Assembly: GCF_006717075.1 (NCBI RefSeq)
Contig: NZ_VFQC01000001.1
Location: forward strand, 682,001 to 746,000
DNA length: 64,000 nt
Source of the DNA: Haloactinospora alba
GTDB taxonomy: Bacteria; Actinomycetota; Actinomycetes; Streptosporangiales; Streptosporangiaceae
Reading direction: 5' to 3'
Part shown: positions 55,850-64,000 of the stretch, piece by piece
Layout of the letters: the number at the start of each line of letters is the position of its first letter
How positions within the stretch are numbered: the stretch's first letter is position 1
Program-made: the position numbers and the translations under genes
The notes under the pieces: generated by a model
Database searches by the model: none
Told to the model about the DNA's origin: nothing
Seen by the model: the letters and a program-made list of their open reading frames with translations, nothing else

Positions 55850-55946
55850 ACACTAGCGGTCCGGGCGCGACGCTCAATGGCGCGCGTGGCCCGCTCCTGC
55901 GGTTATCGTCGGTGAGGTCGATCGTGGATTCGAGAGAAGGAATCAC

Positions 55947-56738
55947 ATGTCTGGCACCCCCGGTGGGAGATGGTTGCGTGTACCCGGTCGTGTGACAGCG
56001 GCCGCGGCGGCGCTGGCTCTGGCCGCGTCGGGATGCGGCGGCGGCTCCGGCGCGTCCGACGCCGAGCCCACCCTCGACCCGGAGGCGCGTTACAGTGACG
56101 CGGTCTCGGCCGCGGACCCGCCGCTCCCCGAGGACTTCACCGGCGCCGACGTCGCCGGCGTCAGCGTCAACGTTCCCGCGGAGTGGAGCGTGGACAAGTC
56201 CAACGGTCGGATGTGTGTCCGTCCGCCGGACAGGGACACCTGCGGGTACGGAGCGATCCAGGTTCTGCCGAAGGCGGCCGAACGGGACTCCGAGTCATGG
56301 CCGAAGAAGGAGAGCCGGTTCAACGACGCGGACGGGTGGGCCGCCGCCCCGGACACCTGTCGGAGCCTGAACACCTGGAAGAGCGGCGACACCGGGATCG
56401 ACAGCGCCGAACTCGAGCCCCTGGAGGGCGACGGCACGGTCGAGCACGCCGACGGGTTGAGGTCGCACCACAGGGTGTGGCACGTGACCTGCCAGAACGG
56501 TGACACCTTCGACGTCAAGCTCTGGTTCCTGCCCGAGTCGGACGTGGCCGTTTACGCCTGGTCGGTGGACGCGCAGTACGCGGGGGTCTACGACAAGGTG
56601 GCCGAGTCCATGGACGTCACCGAGTACAAGAACAACCTCGAGGAGGAAGAGGACGACGGCGACGGCGACAACGGTGACGGGGGAGACGGCGACGGCGACG
56701 GTGACGGCGGGAACGGTGGCGACGGCGACGACGGCTGA
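55947..56738 (+). CDS. Lipoprotein with Gly-Asp repeat tail
   Basis: This 263-residue exported lipoprotein has signal peptide RVTAAAAALALAASGC (lipobox AASGC). The folded part has four cysteines (MCVRPPDRDTCGYG, PDTCRSLN and HVTCQNG). The last 35 residues are acidic repeats of Gly-Asp-Gly-Asn type. No family was recognised; the core resembles small uncharacterised actinobacterial lipoproteins. GAAGGAA precedes the ATG. It is divergent from sppA. Confidence 0.8.
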   Translation: MSGTPGGRWLRVPGRVTAAAAALALAASGCGGGSGASDAEPTLDPEARYSDAVSAADPPLPEDFTGADVAGVSVNVPAEWSVDKSNGRMCVRPPDRDTCGYGAIQVLPKAAERDSESWPKKESRFNDADGWAAAPDTCRSLNTWKSGDTGIDSAELEPLEGDGTVEHADGLRSHHRVWHVTCQNGDTFDVKLWFLPESDVAVYAWSVDAQYAGVYDKVAESMDVTEYKNNLEEEEDDGDGDNGDGGDGDGDGDGGNGGDGDDG

Positions 56739-56866
56739 TCCGCCTTTCCGCGCTCTGCCCCGGCACCGCCACAGCGGGCCCGGACGGGCGACCCGGCGCG
56801 GCCGGACAGGGCCCGACCGCGCCGGGGACTCTCGCGGGTACCCGCTGTGGAGCACTGACCGCGCCG

Positions 56867-59041
56867 TTACTCGGGAGCCAGCCACACCGTCGCCAACGGC
56901 GGGAACGTCACGGTGGCTGACGCGGGCTGCCCGTGGTCCGGAACCGCGGCGGCGTGTACCCGCCCTTCCGCGCCGGTGGTGACGCCGCTACCGGCGTAGG
57001 CCGCGGTGTCGGTGTTGAGGACCTCCCGCCACGCTCCGACGTGCGGGAGCCCCACCCGCCGCTCGGTGTGGACGGCGGGCGAGAAGTTCACCAGGCAGGC
57101 CAGGACCGAACCGTCGTCCCCGTGCCGCAGGAACGACAACGTGTTGCCGCTGGCGTCGCCCCCGTCGATCCAGGTGAACCCCTCCGGCTCGTTGTCGCGC
57201 GACCACAGGGCGGGAGTCGCGAGATAGACCCGGTTGAGCTGCGCGACGAGGTCCCGGAGCCCGGCGTGGTGCGCGTACTCCAGCAGCCACCACTGGACAC
57301 CCGCCTCGTGCGACCACTCGTCACCGTGGCCGAACTCGCTTCCCATGAACAGCAGCTGCTTGCCCGGGTGAGCCCACATGTAGCCCAGCAGCGACCGCAG
57401 CCCGGCGAAGCGCTGCCACTCGTCCCCGGGCATCTTCTCCACCAGTGACCCCTTGCCGTGCACCACCTCGTCGTGCGACAGCGGCAGGAGGTAGTTCTCG
57501 CTGTAGGCGTAGACCATGGAGAACGTGGCCTCGTTGTGGTGGTACTGCCGATGGACCGGTTCCCGGCGGAGGTAGGTCAGCGTGTCGTGCATCCACCCCA
57601 TGTTCCACTTGAAACCGAACCCCAGGCCGCCGGCGTCCGTGCTGCGGGTCACCCCCGGCCAGGCGGTGGACTCCTCCGCGATCATGGTGATGCCGGGATT
57701 GCGGCGGTAGGCGGCGGAGGTGAGCTCGCGCAGGAACGCGAGCGCGTCCAGGTTCTCCCGGCCGCCCTCCGCGTTGGGGGCCCAGTCGCCGGACTCCCGC
57801 GAGTAGTCGAGGTACAGCATCGACGCCACCGCGTCCACCCGCAGGCCGTCGATGTGGAACTCCTCCAGCCAGAACAGCGCGTTGGCGACCAGGAAGTTGC
57901 GCACCTCGGTGCGGCCGTAGTCGAAGATCAGCGTTCCCCAGTCCGGGTGCTGCCCACGGCGCGGGTCAGGATGCTCGTAGGTGGGGGAACCGTCGAACCG
58001 TGCCAGGGCCCAACCGTCGGCGGGGAAGTGCGCCGGGACCCAGTCGAGCAGTACCCCGATCCCGGCCTGGTGCAGTTCGTCCACCAGGAACCGGAAGTCG
58101 TCGGGAGAGCCGAAGCGGGAGGTGGGGGCGTAGTACGAGGTGATCTGGTACCCCCACGACCCCCCGAAGGGGTGTTCCGCCACCGGAAGCAGCTCGACAT
58201 GGGTGAAACCCATCGCGGACACGTACTCCACGAGCTCGCTCGCGAGCTCCCGGTAGGACAGCCCCGGACGCCACGATCCCAGGTGGACCTCGTACACGCT
58301 CACCGGCAGGTGGCTCCACTCGCGGATCTTGCGTTCGGACAGCCAGGCGTCGTCGCGCCACTCGTAGCTCGAGGTGAACACCACGGAGGCGGTCTCCGGC
58401 GGGTGCTGGGCCGCGAACGCGAGCGGGTCGGCCTTGTCCCGCCACTCCCCGTCCGCGCCCAGCACCTGGTACTTGTACAGGGCTCCGTCCCCGACACCGG
58501 GAACGAACAGCTCCCACACACCGGAGGAGCCGAGGGAACGCATCGCGTGGGCGGTGCCGTCCCAGTGGTTGAAGTCGCCGACGACCCGTACTCCCCGGGC
58601 GCTGGGAGCCCACACCGTGAACGACGTTCCGGTGACGGTCCCCATGGCGGAGGGAAGAGCGCGGGTGTGAGCACCCAGGGCGCGCCACAGCTCCTCGTGC
58701 CTCCCCTCGGAGATGAGGTGGAGGTCGAGCTCTCCCAGCGTGGGTAGGTGACGGTAGGCGTCGTCGGTGACGACCTCCTCGCCCTCGGGGTGGTACCGCG
58801 CCGCGATCCGGTAGTCGGACGGCCCGCCGTCCGGCAGGGAGGCGGCGAACACACCACGGTGGACGTGCTCCAGCTCGACGCGCCGGCCGTCCTCCAGCAG
58901 CGCGTGTACCGACCACGCCAGCGGGCGCAGCGTGCGCAGGACCAGCCCCGCGGGGCCGGGGTGCGCGCCGAGCAGGCTGTGCGGGTCATGGTGCTGACCG
59001 TCGACGAGTCGGTCGATGTCGGCGTGCGATATGGCGTGCAT
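56867..59041 (-). CDS. glgB: 1,4-alpha-glucan branching enzyme
   Basis: This 724-residue GH13 enzyme adds alpha-1,6 branches to glucan made by GlgE. N-terminal CBM48-like domains ([22 protein letters not shown]) precede the barrel with [15 protein letters not shown], nucleophile Asp in [15 protein letters not shown], Glu in IAEESTAW and [15 protein letters not shown]-terminal beta domain ends in [15 protein letters not shown]. The ATG at 59041 follows CAGGAGATCC. It is the last gene of the glgE-treS-mak-glgB group. Confidence 0.96.
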   Translation of the reverse strand: MHAISHADIDRLVDGQHHDPHSLLGAHPGPAGLVLRTLRPLAWSVHALLEDGRRVELEHVHRGVFAASLPDGGPSDYRIAARYHPEGEEVVTDDAYRHLPTLGELDLHLISEGRHEELWRALGAHTRALPSAMGTVTGTSFTVWAPSARGVRVVGDFNHWDGTAHAMRSLGSSGVWELFVPGVGDGALYKYQVLGADGEWRDKADPLAFAAQHPPETASVVFTSSYEWRDDAWLSERKIREWSHLPVSVYEVHLGSWRPGLSYRELASELVEYVSAMGFTHVELLPVAEHPFGGSWGYQITSYYAPTSRFGSPDDFRFLVDELHQAGIGVLLDWVPAHFPADGWALARFDGSPTYEHPDPRRGQHPDWGTLIFDYGRTEVRNFLVANALFWLEEFHIDGLRVDAVASMLYLDYSRESGDWAPNAEGGRENLDALAFLRELTSAAYRRNPGITMIAEESTAWPGVTRSTDAGGLGFGFKWNMGWMHDTLTYLRREPVHRQYHHNEATFSMVYAYSENYLLPLSHDEVVHGKGSLVEKMPGDEWQRFAGLRSLLGYMWAHPGKQLLFMGSEFGHGDEWSHEAGVQWWLLEYAHHAGLRDLVAQLNRVYLATPALWSRDNEPEGFTWIDGGDASGNTLSFLRHGDDGSVLACLVNFSPAVHTERRVGLPHVGAWREVLNTDTAAYAGSGVTTGAEGRVHAAAVPDHGQPASATVTFPPLATVWLAPE

Positions 59042-59247
59042 GGATCTCCTGGCGGATTGTGAAGGGCACCGGCGGGGAGCCGGCGCCCGCGGTTCGGGAA
59101 GAGCCGGGAACCGGTGCGGATCCCCGGAACCGGCCGGAGACGGCTTCGCCCCCGCCCCTGGCACCGGCCTCGCGGAGGTGAGCGTGGCCGGGAAAGGCGG
59201 AGTACCGCCGCGTGCGGTCGGGGGAGGGAACCGCTCCGGCTCGGTTC

Positions 59248-59334
59248 GGGACCTGGTTGTGACGGGCGCGGGCCCCACCGCGCGGCGTTACCAGTGCCGC
59301 TCGTGACACGCAGCGCCCATCGGACAGGCCCTAA
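59248..59334. repeat. Degenerate MITE-like remnant at the mak stop codon
   Basis: The right end (59297-59334) reads CCGCTCGTGAC, CAGCGCCCA and ACAGGCCCTAA, matching the inner and terminal parts of the MITE at 47728-47765 with several changes. The left end (GACCTGGTTGT) is doubtful. The TAG stop of mak lies in its end. The rest of the 289-bp mak-glgB gap shows nothing else. Confidence 0.5.
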
Positions 59335-60704
59335 CCGGCGAGTGCTGCGATCGAGTCGAGCGGGATACGCAACCATGACGGCCTGTTGTGGGCTTCGTAC
59401 ATCACCTCGTATACGGCCTTGTCGTATTCGAACGCCCGCAGCACGGTCTCGTGCTTGTGCGGGTCGGCTCCACCGGCGAACGCGTAACCGGCGCAGAACG
59501 CCTCCCGGTTGCGGCGGGCCCAAGCCCGTGCCAGGGAGGCGAGTTCCTCCTCCGCGGTGTGTCCGATGAGCTGGTGCCGGGCCGCGTAGTCGAAAGAGCG
59601 CAGCATGCCGGCCACGTCACGCAACGGGCTGGACAGTCGCTGCCGTTCCCCGACGGGGACGGCGGGTTCACCCTCGAAGTCGAGCAGGACCCACCCCGTG
59701 TCGGTACGTACCACCTGCCCGAGGTGGTAGTCGCCGTGTACGCGCTGCACCGGAAGCGGGGAGTCCACCTCGGCCAGTGCGTCGAAGGCCGCGCGCAGCG
59801 TCCCGGCGTACGGTTCCAGGCTGGGTACCTCCTCGGTGGCGCGGTGCAGTCGGCTGATCATCGCCGTGGACAGGTCCCGCAGCGCCTGGGGGGTGAGGAC
59901 GTCGGTGGGTAGTTTGCTGGCGAGGTCGAGGTGGACGGAAGCTGTGGCGCTGCCCAACCGCTGGGCTTCCCAGGAGAAGTCGCCGCCGGCGCTCTCGGGG
60001 GCGCTGTGGCCGCCCTCGTACAGGTCGCGGACACTGGTCCCGGCAAGGACCCACCCGTCGGTCGCGCTGCGCAGGTACTCCTGCAACATCGCGAGAGTGG
60101 TGCCCACCGTCCGTCCCTGGTCGGTCAGGTCGGCCTCGATCCAGCCGTGCGGGCGTGCCACGAACGGCGACTCGGCCAGGGTCGTGGTGAGTTCCAGGTC
60201 GGGGTTGCGTCCGGGCCACAGCCGGCGGAAAGTCTTCAGCACGTAGTCCTCGCCGTACACGAGGGAGGTGTTGGACTGTTCCCCCGTGAGGACCAGGCTG
60301 CGCAAGCCGGTGCGCACCGGCGTCTCGGAGAGTCTGCGAAACCGCACGGGGCCGGTGCCGTCGTCGTCAGCGATCCGGTCCAGCAACCGCCCGGTCAGTT
60401 CCGGGTCGTGCGCGGCGTCGTACACCGTCCGTGTCTCGCCGGACTCGGGAAGGCGGCACTCGCCGATGGCCGCGTGGGACAGTTCGCTGCGCAGCCGTCC
60501 TGGTGGGCACGATCCGAGCAGTACCTGGTACCGGGCGAAGGAGCCGTCCTGGGCGACATCGACGACGAGGAGGCGCAACCCCTGCTCTCCGGTGATGAGC
60601 GGGTGCTGCGCCTCGACCGCCACGTGGTCGATCGGTGCTCCCTTCCCGCCGAACCAGCGCTGCTTCGGGATCCAACCGGCCAGAAGCGTTTCCAGTTGGG
60701 TCAT
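59331..60704 (-). CDS. mak: Maltokinase
   Basis: This 457-residue kinase phosphorylates maltose to maltose-1-phosphate, the GlgE substrate. The N-terminal cap has [15 protein letters not shown]. Kinase-like motifs are [18 protein letters not shown], the catalytic loop [13 protein letters not shown] and [16 protein letters not shown]. Length is typical for Mak/Pep2. Its ATG overlaps the treS stop (ATGA), so TreS and Mak are made together, as the known TreS-Mak complex requires. Confidence 0.95.
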   Translation of the reverse strand: MTQLETLLAGWIPKQRWFGGKGAPIDHVAVEAQHPLITGEQGLRLLVVDVAQDGSFARYQVLLGSCPPGRLRSELSHAAIGECRLPESGETRTVYDAAHDPELTGRLLDRIADDDGTGPVRFRRLSETPVRTGLRSLVLTGEQSNTSLVYGEDYVLKTFRRLWPGRNPDLELTTTLAESPFVARPHGWIEADLTDQGRTVGTTLAMLQEYLRSATDGWVLAGTSVRDLYEGGHSAPESAGGDFSWEAQRLGSATASVHLDLASKLPTDVLTPQALRDLSTAMISRLHRATEEVPSLEPYAGTLRAAFDALAEVDSPLPVQRVHGDYHLGQVVRTDTGWVLLDFEGEPAVPVGERQRLSSPLRDVAGMLRSFDYAARHQLIGHTAEEELASLARAWARRNREAFCAGYAFAGGADPHKHETVLRAFEYDKAVYEVMYEAHNRPSWLRIPLDSIAALAG

Positions 60705-62557
60705 GTCGCGGTTCCATTCGCGGTCGTGGTGGGTGTCTGTCCGGGAGTGGCGGAAAGGGATCCGACGGGTGTGGTCTGGTTGGCGAACGCGGGGCCGCGG
60801 ACACTCGCGCTGCGGTCGTGGCTCGTGGGACCGTCCCCCTCTTCCACAGGCGGCAGCTGGAACCAGTAGAAACCGTGCCCGGGAAGAGTGAGCAGGTACG
60901 GAAGTTCCCCGATGGCGGGAAAGCGGACCCCGCCCACGCACTCGACCGGGGTGACGCCGGTGAACCTGCGCAGGTCGAGTTCCACCGGTTGCGGGAACCG
61001 GGACAGGTTGTTCACGCACAGCATCCGGTCGTCGCCGTACTCACGGATGAAGGCCAGGACGCTGGGGTTGCTCGCGCGTAGTTCGGTGAAGTCGCCGGTG
61101 CCGAACACGGGGTGCCGCTTGCGGATGTGGATCATCTTGCGCGTCCAGTTCAGCAGCGACCCCGGGTTGTTCTGCTGCGCTTCGACGTTGAGCGCCTGGT
61201 AACCGTGGATCGGGTCCATGATGATCGGTAGGTACAACCGTGCCGGATCGCAGCGGGAGAAGCCCGCGTTGCGGTCGCAGGTCCACTGCATCGGGGTGCG
61301 GACCGCGTCCCGGTCCCCCAGCCAGATGTTGTCGCCCATCCCGATCTCGTCGCCGTAGTAGAGCACGGGAGACCCGGGGAGGGAGAGCAGGAGCGCGGTG
61401 AACAGCTCGAGCTGGTTCTTGTCGTTGTCCAGCAGTGGGGCGAGCCGGCGCCGGATGCCGACGTTCGCGCGCATCCGCGGGTCCTTGGCGTACTCCGCGT
61501 ACATGTAGTCGCGTTCGTCGTCGGTCACCATCTCCAGCGTCAGCTCGTCGTGGTTGCGCAGGAATATCGCCCACTGGCAGCTGTCGGGGATGCGTGGCGT
61601 CTGCGCCAGGATCTCGGAGATGGGGTAGCGCTGCTCCCGCCGGACGGCCATGAACATGCGGGGCATCAGCGGGAAGTGGAAGTTCATGTGGCACTCGTCG
61701 CCGCCGGACTCGAAGTCGCCGAAGTAGTCGACAACGTCGGAGGGCCACTGGTTGGCTTCACTCAGCAGCACCCGGTCCGGGTAGAGGCGGTCGACCTCGG
61801 AGCGGATGCGTTTCAGGAACTCGTGGGTCTCCTTGAGGTTCTCGCAGCTCGTGCCTTCCCGCTCGTACAGGTACGGCACCGCGTCCAGCCGGAAGCCGTC
61901 GATTCCGAGATCCAGCCAGAACCGCAGAACCTCCAGGATCGCTTCCTGGACGGCGGGGTTCTCGAAGTTGAGGTCGGGCTGGTGCGAGAAGAACCGGTGC
62001 CAGTAGTACTGGCCGCGCTGCTCGTCGTAGGTCCAGTTGGACTGCTCCGTGTCGACGAATATGACGCGGGCGTCGGTGTAGCGTTCGGTGGTGTCGGACC
62101 ACACGTAGAAGTCGCCGTAGGGGCCGTCGGGATCGGAGCGGGACGCGAGGAACCACGGGTGCTGGTCGCTGGTGTGGTTCATGACGAGGTCGGCGATGAT
62201 ACGCAGCCCCCGCTTGTGGGCCTGCTCGACCAGTTCCGCGAAGTCGCCGAGGTGCCCGAACTCGGGCAGGACCTTCATGTAGTCGGAGATGTCGTACCCG
62301 CCGTCCCGCAGTGGCGACTCGTACAGCGGAAGCAGCCAGATGCAGTCGACCCCGAGCCACGTCAGGTAGTCGAGCTTCTCCATGAGACCGCGGAGGTCAC
62401 CGGTGCCGTCGCCGTTGGAGTCGTAGAAACCCCGGACCAGGACCTCGTAGAAGACGGCGTACTTGTACCAGTAGGGGTCGCGGGGCATCTCGTGGGTGGC
62501 GGGGTCGGACGCCGCTGGCTCGGGTGTCGGGTCGGGCGCCGGCTCGAGTGTTGTCAA
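60701..62557 (-). CDS. treS: Trehalose synthase (maltose isomerase)
   Basis: This 618-residue GH13 enzyme interconverts trehalose and maltose. Signatures are [42 protein letters not shown], nucleophile in [14 protein letters not shown], acid/base in [10 protein letters not shown] and [13 protein letters not shown]. The start is TTG at 62557 with GGTGGAG upstream. The C-terminal 45 residues (Ser/Thr/Pro-rich) are an extra tail. It feeds maltose to Mak and lies in the operon after glgE. Confidence 0.95.
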   Translation of the reverse strand: MTTLEPAPDPTPEPAASDPATHEMPRDPYWYKYAVFYEVLVRGFYDSNGDGTGDLRGLMEKLDYLTWLGVDCIWLLPLYESPLRDGGYDISDYMKVLPEFGHLGDFAELVEQAHKRGLRIIADLVMNHTSDQHPWFLASRSDPDGPYGDFYVWSDTTERYTDARVIFVDTEQSNWTYDEQRGQYYWHRFFSHQPDLNFENPAVQEAILEVLRFWLDLGIDGFRLDAVPYLYEREGTSCENLKETHEFLKRIRSEVDRLYPDRVLLSEANQWPSDVVDYFGDFESGGDECHMNFHFPLMPRMFMAVRREQRYPISEILAQTPRIPDSCQWAIFLRNHDELTLEMVTDDERDYMYAEYAKDPRMRANVGIRRRLAPLLDNDKNQLELFTALLLSLPGSPVLYYGDEIGMGDNIWLGDRDAVRTPMQWTCDRNAGFSRCDPARLYLPIIMDPIHGYQALNVEAQQNNPGSLLNWTRKMIHIRKRHPVFGTGDFTELRASNPSVLAFIREYGDDRMLCVNNLSRFPQPVELDLRRFTGVTPVECVGGVRFPAIGELPYLLTLPGHGFYWFQLPPVEEGDGPTSHDRSASVRGPAFANQTTPVGSLSATPGQTPTTTANGTAT

Positions 62558-62616
62558 CGAGAATTACTCCACCAGTTCGTTGTTGCGTTCTTTCCTCCGA
62601 AGGGCCGGATTTCCGG

Positions 62617-64000
62617 TCAGGACGGCTGTCCTGTGGGAACGGCCGTGAATATGTGTGCAGTTTGGATATGCGGGTCGAGGTGGACATAGTTCGCCTCGCC
62701 CCAGGTGTATGTGTCGCCGGACAGGTGGTCGGTGACGAGCATTGTGCTGTCTGCGGCCACTCCCAGGTCGGGAAGGGAGAGTCGTACTGTCGCCTCGTGG
62801 CTGTGGTGCGGGTCGAGGTTGACGACGACCAGAACGGTGTCGGCGTTGTTCGCTCCGCCGGAATTTCCCAACCGTTTGGAATAACAGATGATGTCCGGAT
62901 TGTCGGTGTCATGGAACCGCAGGTTCCGCAGTTCCTGGAGCGCCGGATGGTTGCGCCGGAGATAGTTTAGTGTGCGGATCAGCGGGGTGATGGTCATTTC
63001 CGCTGCTTCGGCCGCGTCCCAGTCACGTGGTTTGTACTGGTACTTCTCCGAGTCCAGGTATTCCTCGCTTCCGGGAGACGCGGGCGTGTTCTCGCAGAGT
63101 TCGTATCCCGAGTAGATTCCCCAGGTCGGCGCCATCGTGGCCGCGAGGATCGCGCGCACCTCGAAGGCGGGCCTGCCGCCGTTCCGCAGGTAGCCGCTGA
63201 GGATGTCGGGTGTGTTGGTGAAGAGGTTGGGGCGCAGGTAGGACGCTGACGCCGAGCTGAGCTCGCCCAGGTAGTCCTCCAGCTCCTCCTTCGTGTTGCG
63301 CCAGGTGAAGTAGGTGTAGGACTGGTGGAAACCGGCCCGGGCCAGGGTGCGCACCATGGCGGGCCGGGTGAACGCCTCGGCCAGGAACAGCACGTCCGGG
63401 TCGGAGTGTGCGACGTCGCCGAGCAGCCTCTCCCAGAACGCGACGGGTTTGGTGTGCGGGTTGTCCACCCGGAAGATGCGCACCCCGTGCGCCATCCAGT
63501 GCCGCACGATCCGCAGAACCTCGGCGTAGAGCCCCTCCGGGTCGTTGTCGAAGTTCAGGGGGTAGACGTCCTGGTACTTCTTCGGAGGGTTCTCCGCGTG
63601 CGCGATCGAGCCGTCCGGACGGACCGCGAACCATTCCGGGTGCTGGCTCACCCAGGGGTGGTCGAGGGAGCACTGCAACGCGAGGTCGAGAGCGACCTCC
63701 ATACCGTGCTCGCGGGCCTCGGCGACGAACCGGTCGAAGTCCTCGAGGCTCCCGAGATCGGGGTGTACCGCGTCGTGGCCACCCTCCTGCGAGCCGATGG
63801 CCCATACCGAACCGGGATCGCCGGGCCCGGCCCGCAGCGCGTTGTTCCTGCCCTTGCGGAACGACGTTCCCACGGGGTGGATCGGCGGCAGGTAGACGAC
63901 GTCGAACCCCATGTCGGCGATGGCGGGAAGCCGCTTGGCCGCGCTCGCCAGGGTTCCGGAACGGTGCGTGCTCTCGGGGCCCTCGACCACCGCTCCCTCC
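62617..64000 (-). CDS. glgE: Maltosyltransferase GlgE, C-terminal part (partial)
   Basis: The frame is open at the right edge, so the N-terminus lies outside; about 460 residues are present. The GH13_3 barrel shows GFDVVYLPPIHPVGTSFRKGRNN, VALDLALQCSLDHPWV, nucleophile in IFRVDNPHTKPVAFWE, acid/base in LFLAEAFTRPAM and YFTWRNTKEEL. It extends alpha-1,4-glucan from maltose-1-phosphate. It is followed by treS, mak and glgB on the same strand, the full GlgE pathway. Confidence 0.95.
   Translation of the reverse strand, partial: EGAVVEGPESTHRSGTLASAAKRLPAIADMGFDVVYLPPIHPVGTSFRKGRNNALRAGPGDPGSVWAIGSQEGGHDAVHPDLGSLEDFDRFVAEAREHGMEVALDLALQCSLDHPWVSQHPEWFAVRPDGSIAHAENPPKKYQDVYPLNFDNDPEGLYAEVLRIVRHWMAHGVRIFRVDNPHTKPVAFWERLLGDVAHSDPDVLFLAEAFTRPAMVRTLARAGFHQSYTYFTWRNTKEELEDYLGELSSASASYLRPNLFTNTPDILSGYLRNGGRPAFEVRAILAATMAPTWGIYSGYELCENTPASPGSEEYLDSEKYQYKPRDWDAAEAAEMTITPLIRTLNYLRRNHPALQELRNLRFHDTDNPDIICYSKRLGNSGGANNADTVLVVVNLDPHHSHEATVRLSLPDLGVAADSTMLVTDHLSGDTYTWGEANYVHLDPHIQTAHIFTAVPTGQPS

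Noticed and set aside
55850-55913. Possible seventh structured leader before sppA (AGGAG, then CGGGC/GCCCG)
   Set aside because: Spacing to the start is 12-18 nt rather than 9 and no TGA overlaps the start; too weak to count.

Overview
The window is chromosomal DNA of a high-GC Gram-positive actinomycete. The evidence is a 16S-23S-5S rRNA operon with an actinobacterial leader and no spacer tRNA, a FilP-like coiled-coil protein, class E sortase, DUF3039 and DUF2017 proteins, the mec-cysO-cysM sulfur-transfer cluster and the GlgE alpha-glucan pathway. Gene content and the 16S sequence fit the order Streptosporangiales, probably the family Nocardiopsaceae; that placement is inference. Opu-type osmolyte uptake, trehalose/glucan enzymes and very acidic proteins would suit a salt-adapted strain, also inference.

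Layout. 1-14 kb: end of a sodium symporter, filP, then acyl-CoA carbon-skeleton genes (methylmalonyl-CoA epimerase, thiolase, meaB, a MarR regulator, icmA), a secreted GH18 chitinase, a thioredoxin-fold/TPR protein, a cytidylate-kinase-like protein, malic enzyme, YqgE and DUF3039. From memory the order parallels the filP-mce-meaB-icmA region of Streptomyces, but scy is absent. 14.5-22.8 kb: sortase E with a 55-residue membrane protein, a DEAD/DEAH helicase, a secreted M43 protease, trpS, an FkbM methyltransferase and the NAD-salvage pair pncB-pncA. 23.4-30.7 kb: clpS, DUF2017, mec, cysO, cysM, a thioesterase-like gene, an Rv1339-like cAMP phosphodiesterase candidate, a lipoprotein, rph and rdgB; this order resembles Mycobacterium tuberculosis Rv1330c-Rv1341. 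30.7-38 kb: a divergent Nramp-like transporter and the rRNA operon. 38-49.5 kb: a class A PBP with a long acidic N-terminus, an unassigned glycosyltransferase/methyltransferase/toroid operon, an MBL hydrolase, nadA with a NrtR-like Nudix repressor, and a HAD protein. 49.6-64 kb: an Opu-type osmoprotectant ABC operon, an IS481 remnant, a flavin reductase, sppA, a lipoprotein and the glgE-treS-mak-glgB operon, whose glgE runs off the right edge.

The most unusual signal is a recurrent 5' leader in front of six unrelated genes: the helicase, clpS, DUF2017, rdgB, HAD and flavin reductase genes. A strong Shine-Dalgarno sequence lies about 45-55 nt upstream of the ATG. A compensating outer stem enclosing an inner hairpin separates the two, and folding it leaves about 9 nt before the ATG. 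In all six a TGA overlaps the start codon. This looks like a stem-bridged or stem-regulated ribosome-binding site family. A second signal is a small CTAG-targeting MITE family: two clear copies and one degenerate copy. Two of these supply or abut TAG stop codons, and one lies between nadA and its probable regulator.
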